Source: an uncultured Anaerotruncus sp. | GTDB lineage: Bacteria > Bacillota > Clostridia > Oscillospirales > Ruminococcaceae | Direction of reading: 5' to 3' | Assembly (NCBI RefSeq): GCF_902490045.1 | Contig: NZ_CABUCJ010000068.1 | Location: 1-13,558 of the forward strand | DNA: 13,558 nucleotides | In this document: one piece after another, positions 1 through 13,558 of the stretch | Layout: each line of letters begins with the position of its first letter | Numbering within the stretch: position 1 is the first letter of the stretch | Translations under genes and position numbers: made by a program | Notes under the pieces: generated by a model | What the model saw: the letters and a program-made list of their open reading frames with translations, nothing else | Databases searched by the model: none | Told to the model about the DNA's origin: nothing

Positions 1-8
1 CCCGCCGT

Positions 9-27
9 CCGCCGCCGCGGGCGGCGG
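9..27. other. GC-rich hairpin at left edge
   Basis: CCGCCGCC (9-16) and GGCGGCGG (20-27) form a perfect 8-bp stem with a 3-nt loop. No T-run follows, so it does not look like a complete intrinsic terminator. It could be the end of a gene lying off the left edge, or simply GC-rich coding sequence. Confidence 0.3.
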
Positions 28-69
28 CCTCCCGGCCGCCGGGGCGCGGCAGATTTTCCAACAGTCAGG

Positions 70-390
70 ATGGTTGATTTGTTTGACTTCTTAGGCCCCT
101 TTTCACTGATCGTCTACTTTGCGGCCGGCATTCTCATCGGCGTGACGGTCTTCCCGCTCAGATGGCTCCGGCTCAACGGCTGGCTCCAGACGGCGGGCAT
201 CGCGCTCACCCTCTTTTCGATGGGCGCGTCGATGGCTGGCAGCCCCACCTTCCTCGCCGATCTGCGCACGGCGGGCGTGCGCGCCCTCCTCTTCGCGGCC
301 GCCACGATCGCGGGCTCGGTGCTGCTGGTCTACATACTCTCCCGGATCGCCCTGCCGCGGCGGGAGCGGGAAAAGGAGGATGCGGAATGA
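70..390 (+). CDS. lysO: LysO-type lysine exporter, N-terminal half (separate small subunit)
   Basis: A 106-residue membrane protein with about three hydrophobic segments (residues 10-30, 37-56 and 69-92), ending in a charged tail. In enterobacteria LysO (YbjE, Lys_export/DUF340 family) is one chain of about 300 residues. In many Firmicutes and other groups it is split into a short N-terminal gene and a longer C-terminal one, and the arrangement here fits that. The assignment rests mainly on the partner gene, which is clearly LysO. The likely role is export of lysine (and of its toxic analogue thialysine) across the cytoplasmic membrane. The stop overlaps the partner's start as ATGA (387-390), implying translational coupling. 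The start at 70 is uncertain: only a weak CAGG precedes it and the frame stays open to the left edge, so an upstream start or coupling to an upstream gene is possible. No promoter is visible in the 69 nt available. Confidence 0.72.
   Translation: MVDLFDFLGPFSLIVYFAAGILIGVTVFPLRWLRLNGWLQTAGIALTLFSMGASMAGSPTFLADLRTAGVRALLFAAATIAGSVLLVYILSRIALPRREREKEDAE
374..379 (+). promoter_or_regulatory. Ribosome-binding site fixing the start of the second LysO gene
   Basis: AGGAGG lies 7 nt before the ATG at 387, inside the end of the preceding gene. This supports a 199-residue product starting at 387 rather than the longer frame open from 162. Confidence 0.85.
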
Positions 391-986
391 TCCTCTTTGC
401 GCTCGGCAGCCTCCTGCTCGGCATCCTGTGCGGGTGCTTCCTCTTCCCGCCCGAGGCGGTCCCGGTGATGGACCGGCTCATGTCCTACGCGCTCATGCTG
501 CTGCTCCTCTCGGTCGGCATCGAGGTGGGCACCAACAAGACGGTCTTCCGCAAAATCCGCGAATACAACGTGCGCATCCTCGTCATCCCCTTCGGAGTGG
601 CGGTCGGCTCGATCGCGGGCGGGCTGCTGCTCGGCTTTTTCCTTGGGATGCCGGTGAACGAGAGCGCGGCCGTCTCCTCCGGGTTCGGCTTCTACAGCGT
701 GTCGGCGGTCATCCTGCGGGGGCTCGGCGGCGCGCAGCTCGGGACGGTCGCGTTCATGACCAACGTCCTGCGCGAGCTGATGGCCTTTCTGATGATCCCC
801 TTTGTGGCGCGGCATTTCGGGCGCTACGCGGTGGTCGCGCCGTCGGGCGCGACCGCGATGGACACCACCCTGCCGGTGATCGCGCGGGCGACCGACGACG
901 AGACGGCGCTGATCGCGGTGATCTCCGGCGTGGTGCTCACGGCGCTTGTGCCGGTGCTCGTGCCGCTCCTCTACAATTTGCTCTGA
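387..986 (+). CDS. lysO: LysO-type lysine exporter, C-terminal half (large subunit)
   Basis: A 199-residue polytopic membrane protein matching the C-terminal part of the Lys_export (LysO/YbjE, DUF340) family. Family-like stretches are SVGIEVGTN (residues 42-50), the glycine/aromatic stretch SGFGFYSVSAVIL (98-110), TNVLREL (125-131), and SGATAMDTTLP (153-163), followed by TDDET (169-173). Hydrophobic segments lie near 2-20, 31-45, 62-86, 94-112, 117-141 and 175-197. In characterised LysO, acidic residues inside the membrane are important; E46, E130 and D159 are candidates here, by inference. With its partner it should form one transporter for lysine efflux driven by an ion gradient. The genes overlap by 4 nt, and two tandem terminators follow directly, so this is the last gene of its transcript. 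No lysine riboswitch is visible, but the promoter region is outside the window. Confidence 0.85.
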   Translation: MILFALGSLLLGILCGCFLFPPEAVPVMDRLMSYALMLLLLSVGIEVGTNKTVFRKIREYNVRILVIPFGVAVGSIAGGLLLGFFLGMPVNESAAVSSGFGFYSVSAVILRGLGGAQLGTVAFMTNVLRELMAFLMIPFVARHFGRYAVVAPSGATAMDTTLPVIARATDDETALIAVISGVVLTALVPVLVPLLYNLL

Positions 987-990
987 ACCG

Positions 991-1022
991 AAAACCGGCC
1001 GCCCGCGGGGCGGCCGGTTTTT
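991..1022 (+). terminator. Intrinsic terminator 1 after the LysO genes
   Basis: A 14-bp perfect stem (991-1004 with 1008-1021; core CCGGCCGCCC/GGGCGGCCGG), a 3-nt GCG loop and a terminal T-run (1018-1022). It begins 5 nt after the stop codon. Four A residues flank the 5' arm, so weak activity in the reverse direction is possible. Confidence 0.92.
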
Positions 1023-1068
1023 GGTCATAAAACGGAGGGCGGCTTTCCGGCCGCGCCGCCGGATCATC

Positions 1069-1098
1069 AAAAAAACCGGCCCAGCGGGCCGGTTTTTT
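1069..1098 (+). terminator. Intrinsic terminator 2, tandem, probably bidirectional
   Basis: Stem CCGGCCC (1076-1082) / GGGCCGG (1086-1092) with loop AGC, extended by an A-run (1069-1075) and a T-run (1093-1098) to about 13 bp. The A and T runs are of similar length, so it can act in both directions. It sits 26 nt before the rpoB -35 box and would shield the rpoB promoter from read-through. Confidence 0.88.
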
Positions 1099-1123
1099 GT
1101 CGGATTGGAGCATACGGTTTTCC

Positions 1124-1152
1124 TTGACAGGATTGACCGGATGTGGTAAACT
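1124..1152 (+). promoter_or_regulatory. Sigma-A promoter P1 of rpoBC
   Basis: A perfect TTGACA -35 box (1124-1129), a 17-nt spacer and TAAACT (1147-1152). The TGG just before the -10 box makes it an extended -10 (TGn) promoter. The predicted start site is near 1159, giving a leader of about 230 nt before rpoB. Confidence 0.85.
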
Positions 1153-1160
1153 AATATACT
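1133..1160 (+). promoter_or_regulatory. Second, overlapping sigma-A promoter P2 of rpoBC
   Basis: TTGACC (1133-1138), a 16-nt spacer and TATACT (1155-1160), offset about 8 nt from P1. The predicted start site is near 1167. The two cannot be occupied at the same time. Which is used, or whether both are, cannot be told from sequence. Confidence 0.5.
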
Positions 1161-1390
1161 GTATCAAAATGGCTATTTCTGCGGAGATTTAAAAAAATTA
1201 TAGCACGTTTCGACAGATTTGGCAATAGTGAACTGCAAAATTTACGGGAGATTCTTTGAAATCCTGTCTGTTTTGCACAACATTGTGGATAGATATCTCT
1301 GGCGCCGGTGCCGGGCGCGGCGGATCGTACGTCCCGGGTCGCAAAAAATTTTCCGGGGCGTAAATCAGAAGAATGGAGTGAGCAAAGCCT
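1159..1390 (+). promoter_or_regulatory. Long rpoB 5' leader with alternative GC-rich pairings
   Basis: Together with the terminators and promoters, this accounts for the 404-nt gene-free stretch between lysO and rpoB. The first half is A/T-rich and the second very GC-rich. Possible helices include GCGCC (1302-1306)/GGCGC (1314-1318). CCCGG (1333-1337) can pair either with CCGGG (1311-1315) or with CCGGG (1353-1357). No T-run follows these stems, so a classical terminator is not evident. I do not recognise a known riboswitch or the r-protein leader family. No convincing gene is present. Confidence 0.45.
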
Positions 1391-5149
<3,759 letters not shown>

Positions 5150-5194
5150 GGCGCGCACAACAGAATCACCGGCGCGTCCACACTGATTAGAAGA

Positions 5195-5200
5195 GAGGGG
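5195..5200 (+). promoter_or_regulatory. Ribosome-binding site supporting the TTG start of rpoC
   Basis: GAGGGG lies 7 nt before the TTG at 5208. No in-frame ATG gives a complete N-terminus, so the TTG start is favoured. Confidence 0.75.
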
Positions 5201-5207
5201 TTCGCAT

Positions 5208-8795
<3,588 letters not shown>

Positions 8796-8815
8796 ACGGG
8801 CTTGTGAATTCCTCT

Positions 8816-8834
8816 GAATTTTTCAAAAATCTTT
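8816..8834 (+). promoter_or_regulatory. A/T-rich UP-like element upstream of the rpsL promoter
   Basis: T and A tracts (GAATTTTTC, then AAAAATCTTT) fill the stretch just upstream of the -35 box at 8843, where the alpha-subunit C-terminal domain binds strong promoters. In a GC-rich genome such tracts stand out. The function is inferred. Confidence 0.5.
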
Positions 8835-8842
8835 CGTACGTA

Positions 8843-8872
8843 TTGACAAGATGCGAGCGGAAGAGCTATAAT
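8843..8872 (+). promoter_or_regulatory. Consensus sigma-A promoter of the rpsL-rpsG-fusA unit
   Basis: A perfect TTGACA (8843-8848), an 18-nt spacer and a perfect TATAAT (8867-8872). The predicted start is near 8879, giving a leader of about 94 nt. It lies 47 nt after the rpoC stop, so the str genes can be transcribed independently of rpoBC. Confidence 0.93.
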
Positions 8873-8909
8873 TAAAAACTGTGAGATTGACTCATTTACC
8901 AGATTTCAC

Positions 8910-8935
8910 CGGGGCGGAGCGCCAGCTTCGCCCCG
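8910..8935 (+). promoter_or_regulatory. Hairpin in the rpsL leader
   Basis: CGGGGCGGAG (8910-8919) pairs with CTTCGCCCCG (8926-8935) in a 10-bp stem (one G-T) with a 6-nt loop. An A-rich stretch, not a T-run, follows, so it is not an intrinsic terminator. It could stabilise the mRNA or bind a regulator. It ends 25 nt before the ribosome-binding site. Confidence 0.5.
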
Positions 8936-8972
8936 TGGAAATAAAGTCTATTATTATGTAAGGAGGTGCAAT

Positions 8973-9398
8973 ATGCCAACCTTTAACCAGCTCGTACGTA
9001 AGGGTAGAGAGGTTACCGCAAAGAAATCCACGGCTCCTGCGCTGCTGAAAGGATGGAACGCCAAGAAGCGCGTCGCCATCGATCAGACTTCCCCGCAGAA
9101 GCGCGGCGTCTGCACGGCTATCCGTACTTCGACCCCGAAAAAACCGAACTCTGCGCTGCGAAAAGTCGCCAGGGTCAGGCTGTCCAACGGATTTGAGGTC
9201 ACGTCCTACATTCCGGGTATCGGCCACAACCTTCAGGAACACAGCGTGGTGCTGATCCGCGGCGGACGTGTCAAGGATCTGCCTGGTGTTCGTTACCACA
9301 TCATCCGTGGTACGCTCGACGCGCAAGGTGTTGCGAAGAGGATGCAGGCCCGTTCCAAGTACGGCGCGAAGCGTCCGAAGGCTGGTGCCAAGAAGTAA
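8973..9398 (+). CDS. rpsL: 30S ribosomal protein S12
   Basis: A 141-residue S12, the decoding-centre protein of the 30S subunit. The signature TPKKPNSALRK starts at residue 54, PGIGHNLQEHSVVLIRGGR at 81-99, and VKDLPGVRYH at 100-109. The lysines tied to streptomycin and translational accuracy in B. subtilis numbering (K56, K101) are present, so a susceptible-type sequence is predicted. D102 matches the residue modified by RimO in some bacteria. Residues 48-50 read T-A-I where B. subtilis has T-R-V; I believe similar variants occur in clostridia. The start ATG has a near-ideal AAGGAGGTG (8960-8968). It ends with tandem stops TAATAA (9396-9401). It is first in the str unit under the promoter at 8843-8872, and its codons include more T-ending ones than rpoB, as expected of a very highly expressed gene. 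Confidence 0.99.
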   Translation: MPTFNQLVRKGREVTAKKSTAPALLKGWNAKKRVAIDQTSPQKRGVCTAIRTSTPKKPNSALRKVARVRLSNGFEVTSYIPGIGHNLQEHSVVLIRGGRVKDLPGVRYHIIRGTLDAQGVAKRMQARSKYGAKRPKAGAKK

Positions 9399-9527
9399 TA
9401 AAACAACTGATAATCTGCCAGTTTCAGGCTAACATATAGATGTGTGCAGCCGGGATTGGCACGAACGGGAGTTTTGTCACTTTCGAGTACCAATGATTTC
9501 ATACTAATTATGAAGGAGGGAAGCGAA
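9399..9527 (+). promoter_or_regulatory. rpsL-rpsG spacer, possible S7 translational control region
   Basis: This 129-nt A/T-richer spacer has no gene. It contains a small hairpin, AACTG (9405-9409)/CAGTT (9419-9423) with a 9-nt loop, and a possible GGCT/AGCC long-range pairing. In E. coli, S7 binds the rpsL-rpsG spacer to repress its own synthesis. The same role here is only an inference from position; no shared primary motif was recognised. Confidence 0.25.
9514..9519 (+). promoter_or_regulatory. Ribosome-binding site fixing the GTG start of rpsG
   Basis: AGGAGG lies 8 nt before GTG 9528, which gives the usual PRRGQIAKRDVLPDP N-terminus. An in-frame ATG at 9444 would add 28 residues unlike S7 and place this ribosome-binding site inside the gene. 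Confidence 0.9.
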
Positions 9528-9998
9528 GTGCCAAGAAGAGGTCAAATTGCAAAACGTGACGTTTTGCCTGACCCGCTGTACAATTCCAAGCTGGTGACAC
9601 GCCTGATCAACAACATCATGTATGACGGCAAAAAGGGCGTGGCGCAGAAGATTGTATACGGTGCATTCGACATTGTCAAGGAAAAGACCGGCAAAGACCC
9701 GCTGGAGGCGTTCGAGCAGTCGATGGAAAACATCATGCCCGTGCTGGAGGTCAAGGCCCGCCGTGTCGGCGGCGCGACTTACCAGGTGCCTATGGAGGTC
9801 CGGCCGGAGCGCCGTCAGACCCTGGGCCTGCGGTGGCTCTGCACCTATTCGCGCAACCGCGGCGAGAAGACCATGAAAGAGCGCCTTGCCGGCGAGATCA
9901 TGGACTCTCTCAACCAGCAGGGCGGCGCGGTCAAGAAACGCGAGGATACCCACAAGATGGCCGAAGCCAACAAGGCGTTCGCACATTATCGCTGGTAA
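9528..9998 (+). CDS. rpsG: 30S ribosomal protein S7
   Basis: A 156-residue S7, exactly the usual bacterial length when started at GTG 9528. S7 is a primary 16S rRNA-binding protein that nucleates assembly of the 30S head and lies near the E site and mRNA exit. Landmarks are the N-terminal PRRGQIAKRDVLPDPLYNSK, ARRVGGATYQVPMEVRPERR in the beta-ribbon region, GLRWL, EKTMKERLAGEIMD, and the conserved C-terminus KKREDTHKMAEANKAFAHYRW (last 21 residues, shown by its start KKRED and end HYRW). It follows rpsL by 129 nt and precedes fusA by 113 nt, the classical str order. In other bacteria S7 can repress its own operon; the spacers on both sides are long enough for such control, but this is not shown by the sequence. 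Confidence 0.98.
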   Translation: MPRRGQIAKRDVLPDPLYNSKLVTRLINNIMYDGKKGVAQKIVYGAFDIVKEKTGKDPLEAFEQSMENIMPVLEVKARRVGGATYQVPMEVRPERRQTLGLRWLCTYSRNRGEKTMKERLAGEIMDSLNQQGGAVKKREDTHKMAEANKAFAHYRW

Positions 9999-10010
9999 TC
10001 CGCTTTCTTT

Positions 10011-10046
10011 GCGCGGCCGCGTGAGCGGCGGCGCGGAGTGTTTTAT
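10011..10046 (+). terminator. Imperfect hairpin with T-rich tail between rpsG and fusA (possible attenuator)
   Basis: GCGCGGCCGC (10011-10020) pairs with GCGGCGGCGC (10025-10034) around a GTGA loop, with one G-G mismatch. GGAGTG then precedes TTTTATTT (10041-10048). The gap and the interrupted T-run make it a weak terminator at best. It may reduce read-through from rpsG into fusA or process the mRNA. Confidence 0.35.
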
Positions 10047-10111
10047 TTCGTTCCCCGGCGGCGTCAGCGTCAGCTGTTCCGGCGTCGGAAAGCAAATTAA
10101 GGGAGGACACT

Positions 10112-12178
10112 ATGCCTAGAGACGTATCTCTGGAATTAACCCGCAACATTGGCATAATGGCCCACATTGACGCCGGCAAGACGACGACCACCGAGCGTAT
10201 CCTGTACTACACAGGCATCAACCACAAGATCGGTGAGACCCACGAGGGCACGGCGACAATGGACTGGATGGCGCAGGAGCAGGAGCGTGGCATCACGATC
10301 ACCTCCGCCGCGACCACCTGCTATTGGAAGGGCCACCGCATCAACATCATCGACACCCCCGGACACGTGGACTTCACCGTTGAGGTCGAGCGCTCGCTGA
10401 AAGTGCTCGACGGCTCGGTGACCGTCTTCTGCGCCAAGGGCGGCGTCGAGCCCCAGTCGGAGACTGTGTGGCGCCAGGCGAACAAATACCATGTCCCGCG
10501 CATGGGATATGTCAATAAGATGGACATCATGGGCGCGGACTTCTACCGTGTCATCGACATGATGCGCCAGCGCCTCAAATGCAACGCCGTCCCGATCCAG
10601 CTTCCGATCGGCGCCGAGACCTGGTTCAAGGGCATCATCGACCTCATCGAGATGAAGGCCGACGTCTATTATGACGACCTTGGAAAGGACATGCGCGTCG
10701 AGGAGATCCCCGAGGACATGCGCGAGAAGGCGGAGCAGTACCGCGAGGAACTGCTCGAGCACCTCTCCGAGTGCGACGAGGCGTTCATGGAGAAGTACCT
10801 TGCGGGCGAGGAGATCACCACCGACGAGATCAAGACGGTGATCCGCAAGTCCACCATCGCCAACACGATGGTCCCCGTCTGCTGCGGCACCTCCTATAAG
10901 AACAAGGGCGTCCAGAAGCTGCTCGACGCGATCGTCGACTACATGCCGGCTCCGACCGACATCGAGAACGTGAAGGGCACCAACCCCGAGACGGGGGAGG
11001 AAGAGGACCGCAAGGTCAGCGACAACGAGCCGTTCTCCGCGCTCGCCTTCAAGATCGCGACCGACCCGTATGTCGGAAAGCTCTGCTTCTTCCGCGTCTA
11101 TTCCGGCACGCTGGCGGCGGGCTCGGGCGTCTACAACCCGAACAAGGACACGACCGAGCGAATCGGGCGCATCCTGCAGATGCACGCCAACCACCGGAAG
11201 GACCTTGAGGTCTGCTACTGCGGCGACATCGCGGCGGCGGTCGGGCTCAAGAACACCACGACGGGCGACACGCTCTGCGACCCCAAGCACCCGCTCATCC
11301 TCGAGTCGGTCATCAACCTGGCGATCGAGCCGAAGACCAAGGCCGGCCAGGAGAAGATGGCGATCGGCCTCGGCAAGCTGGCCGAGGAGGACCCCACCTT
11401 CCGCACCTACACCGACCAGGAGACCGGCCAGACGATCATCGCGGGCATGGGCGAGCTCCACCTGGAGATCATCGTCGACCGCCTGCTGCGTGAATTCAAG
11501 GTCGAGGCGAACGTCGGCAAGCCGCAGGTCGCCTACAAGGAGACCATCCGCAAGCTGGCCGACGTCGACCACAAGTACGCGCGCCAGTCGGGCGGTAAGG
11601 GCCAGTACGGCCACGTCAAGATCCGCATCGAACCCAACGAGAGCGGCAAGGGCTACGAGTTCGTCAACGCGATCGTGGGCGGTGCCATTCCGAAGGAATA
11701 CATCGGTCCGATCGACCAGGGTATTCAGGGCGCGATGCAGGCGGGCGTGCTTGCCGGCTATCCGGTCGTCGACGTGAAGGTCACCCTTTACGACGGCTCC
11801 TACCACGAGGTCGACTCCTCCGAAATGGCGTTTAAGATCGCCGCCTCGATGGCGTTCAAGATGGCCATGCAGAAGGCCGACCCGGTCCTGCTCGAACCGA
11901 TCATGAAGGTCTCCGTCACCACGCCGGAGGACTACATGGGCGACGTCATCGGCGACCTGAACAGCCGCCGCGGACAGATTCAGGGCATGGACGCCGTCTT
12001 CGGTGCGCAGGAGATCAGGGCGTTCGTCCCGCTCTCCGAGATGTCCGGCTACTCCAACGACCTGCGCTCCAAGACGCAGGGCCGCGGCAACTATGTCATG
12101 GAGCCCAGCCACTACATCGAGGTTCCGAAGTCGATCGCGGAAGGAATTATGTCCTCCAGGGGCAAAAAAGCCGAATAA
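10112..12178 (+). CDS. fusA: Elongation factor G
   Basis: A 688-residue EF-G, the translational GTPase that drives tRNA-mRNA translocation and, with RRF, ribosome recycling. GTP-binding motifs are G1 AHIDAGKT (17-24), ERGITI (G2 region), G3 DTPGH (81-85, with catalytic-type H85), G4 NKMD (135-138) and G5 around TSYK (260-263). Domain III has GMGELHLEIIVDR, the region where fusidic-acid resistance arises in other species, and domain IV has ARQSGGKGQYGHVKI. The full set of domains up to the VPKSIAEGI C-terminal helix is present. The length is close to the B. subtilis protein (about 692). The start ATG has AAGGGAGG (10099-10106) 5 nt upstream. It is canonical fusA rather than a tetracycline-protection protein, given its str context and motifs. 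It is probably transcribed with rpsL and rpsG. Confidence 0.99.
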   Translation: MPRDVSLELTRNIGIMAHIDAGKTTTTERILYYTGINHKIGETHEGTATMDWMAQEQERGITITSAATTCYWKGHRINIIDTPGHVDFTVEVERSLKVLDGSVTVFCAKGGVEPQSETVWRQANKYHVPRMGYVNKMDIMGADFYRVIDMMRQRLKCNAVPIQLPIGAETWFKGIIDLIEMKADVYYDDLGKDMRVEEIPEDMREKAEQYREELLEHLSECDEAFMEKYLAGEEITTDEIKTVIRKSTIANTMVPVCCGTSYKNKGVQKLLDAIVDYMPAPTDIENVKGTNPETGEEEDRKVSDNEPFSALAFKIATDPYVGKLCFFRVYSGTLAAGSGVYNPNKDTTERIGRILQMHANHRKDLEVCYCGDIAAAVGLKNTTTGDTLCDPKHPLILESVINLAIEPKTKAGQEKMAIGLGKLAEEDPTFRTYTDQETGQTIIAGMGELHLEIIVDRLLREFKVEANVGKPQVAYKETIRKLADVDHKYARQSGGKGQYGHVKIRIEPNESGKGYEFVNAIVGGAIPKEYIGPIDQGIQGAMQAGVLAGYPVVDVKVTLYDGSYHEVDSSEMAFKIAASMAFKMAMQKADPVLLEPIMKVSVTTPEDYMGDVIGDLNSRRGQIQGMDAVFGAQEIRAFVPLSEMSGYSNDLRSKTQGRGNYVMEPSHYIEVPKSIAEGIMSSRGKKAE

Positions 12179-12181
12179 GAC

Positions 12182-12210
12182 TTGCTTTTTCCCCTGCAAA
12201 TTGGTAGAAT
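12182..12210 (+). promoter_or_regulatory. Sigma-A promoter of tuf
   Basis: TTGCTT (12182-12187), a 17-nt spacer and TAGAAT (12205-12210), with TGG before the -10 box giving an extended -10. The predicted start is near 12217, about 81 nt before tuf. It begins 4 nt after the fusA stop and gives tuf expression independent of fusA. Confidence 0.8.
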
Positions 12211-12223
12211 ACAAGCATCAGGC

Positions 12224-12244
12224 CCGGCGGACTACCAGCGCCGG
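12224..12244 (+). promoter_or_regulatory. Hairpin in the tuf leader
   Basis: CCGGCG (12224-12229) pairs with CGCCGG (12239-12244) around a 9-nt loop, about 8 nt from the predicted start site. No T-run follows. A role in 5'-end mRNA stability is plausible but unproven. Confidence 0.4.
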
Positions 12245-12297
12245 CACAGGAATATCCCCGTAAATAAAATTCTTGATCATAAGGGAGGAAATTTTCG

Positions 12298-13500
<1,203 letters not shown>

Positions 13501-13508
13501 GATTCCAT

Positions 13509-13542
13509 AAAAAGCGGCCGCCCATCGGGCGGCCGCTTTTTT
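13509..13542 (+). terminator. Intrinsic terminator after tuf
   Basis: GCGGCCGCCC (13514-13523) pairs with GGGCGGCCGC (13527-13536) around a 3-nt ATC loop. An A-run (13509-13513) and a T-run (13537-13542) extend the stem to about 15 bp. It starts 8 nt after the stop and is a strong end for the str unit, probably active in both directions. Confidence 0.94.
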
Positions 13543-13558
13543 CCGCGCGTGAAAAAGG

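Noticed and set aside
162..986. A longer start for the second LysO gene at ATG 162
   Set aside because: The extra N-terminus is arginine/proline-rich shadow sequence of the first gene; AGGAGG and the ATGA overlap support 387.
1256..1301. A possible extra promoter in the rpoB leader (TTGAAA or TTGCAC)
   Set aside because: No acceptable -10 box lies at 16-18 nt from either hexamer.
8805..8835. A possible terminator after rpoC (small A/T hairpin)
   Set aside because: The stem is only weak A-T pairs with no GC-rich core; the tracts fit an upstream promoter element better.
9474..9505. A possible promoter TTGTCA...CATACT before rpsG
   Set aside because: The spacer is 20 nt and the -10 box is poor.
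9444..9998. A longer S7 start at ATG 9444
   Set aside because: The added residues do not resemble S7 and there is no ribosome-binding site before 9444, whereas AGGAGG precedes GTG 9528.
10136..12214. A 692-codon minus-strand frame opposite fusA
   Set aside because: A shadow of fusA in register, ending at the fusA TTA codon at 10136.

Overview
The window is a core information-processing region from a high-GC Firmicute, most likely a Clostridia/Oscillospirales-type anaerobe. The evidence is RpoB and RpoC proteins of Bacillus/Clostridium architecture (no large proteobacterial insertions), a bipartite LysO, strong AGGAGG ribosome-binding sites, TTG and GTG starts, and a gene body with almost only G or C in third codon positions. 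The genus cannot be fixed from this alone.

Layout, all genes on the + strand. (1) 70-986: two overlapping genes for the halves of a LysO lysine exporter, closed by two tandem intrinsic terminators (991-1022 and 1069-1098). (2) 1124-1160: a strong promoter region, then an untranslated leader of about 230 nt. (3) rpoB (1391-5149) and rpoC (5208-8795), the beta and beta' subunits of RNA polymerase. (4) 8843-8872: a consensus sigma-A promoter in a 177-nt spacer. (5) The str cluster: rpsL (8973-9398), rpsG (9528-9998), fusA (10112-12178) and tuf (12298-13500). tuf has its own promoter at 12182-12210, and a strong terminator follows it at 13509-13542.

The genes work together in gene expression: RNA polymerase core, two 30S proteins (S12 in the decoding centre, S7 in the head), and the elongation factors EF-G and EF-Tu. 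The layout suggests separately tunable units (rpoBC, rpsL-rpsG-fusA, tuf), possibly with read-through, since no convincing terminator separates them. Two genes that lie next to these in Bacillus are absent here: rplJ-rplL upstream of rpoB, and the L7Ae-family gene between rpoC and rpsL.

I see no mobile element, CRISPR array, tRNA, rRNA, prophage or toxin-antitoxin system. I do not see a new multigene system; this is largely an ordinary conserved region. The items most worth a second look are an altered bridge-helix hinge in RpoC, a long rpoB leader with mutually exclusive pairings, an extended acidic RpoB tail with DxDL repeats, and structured spacers between the str genes.
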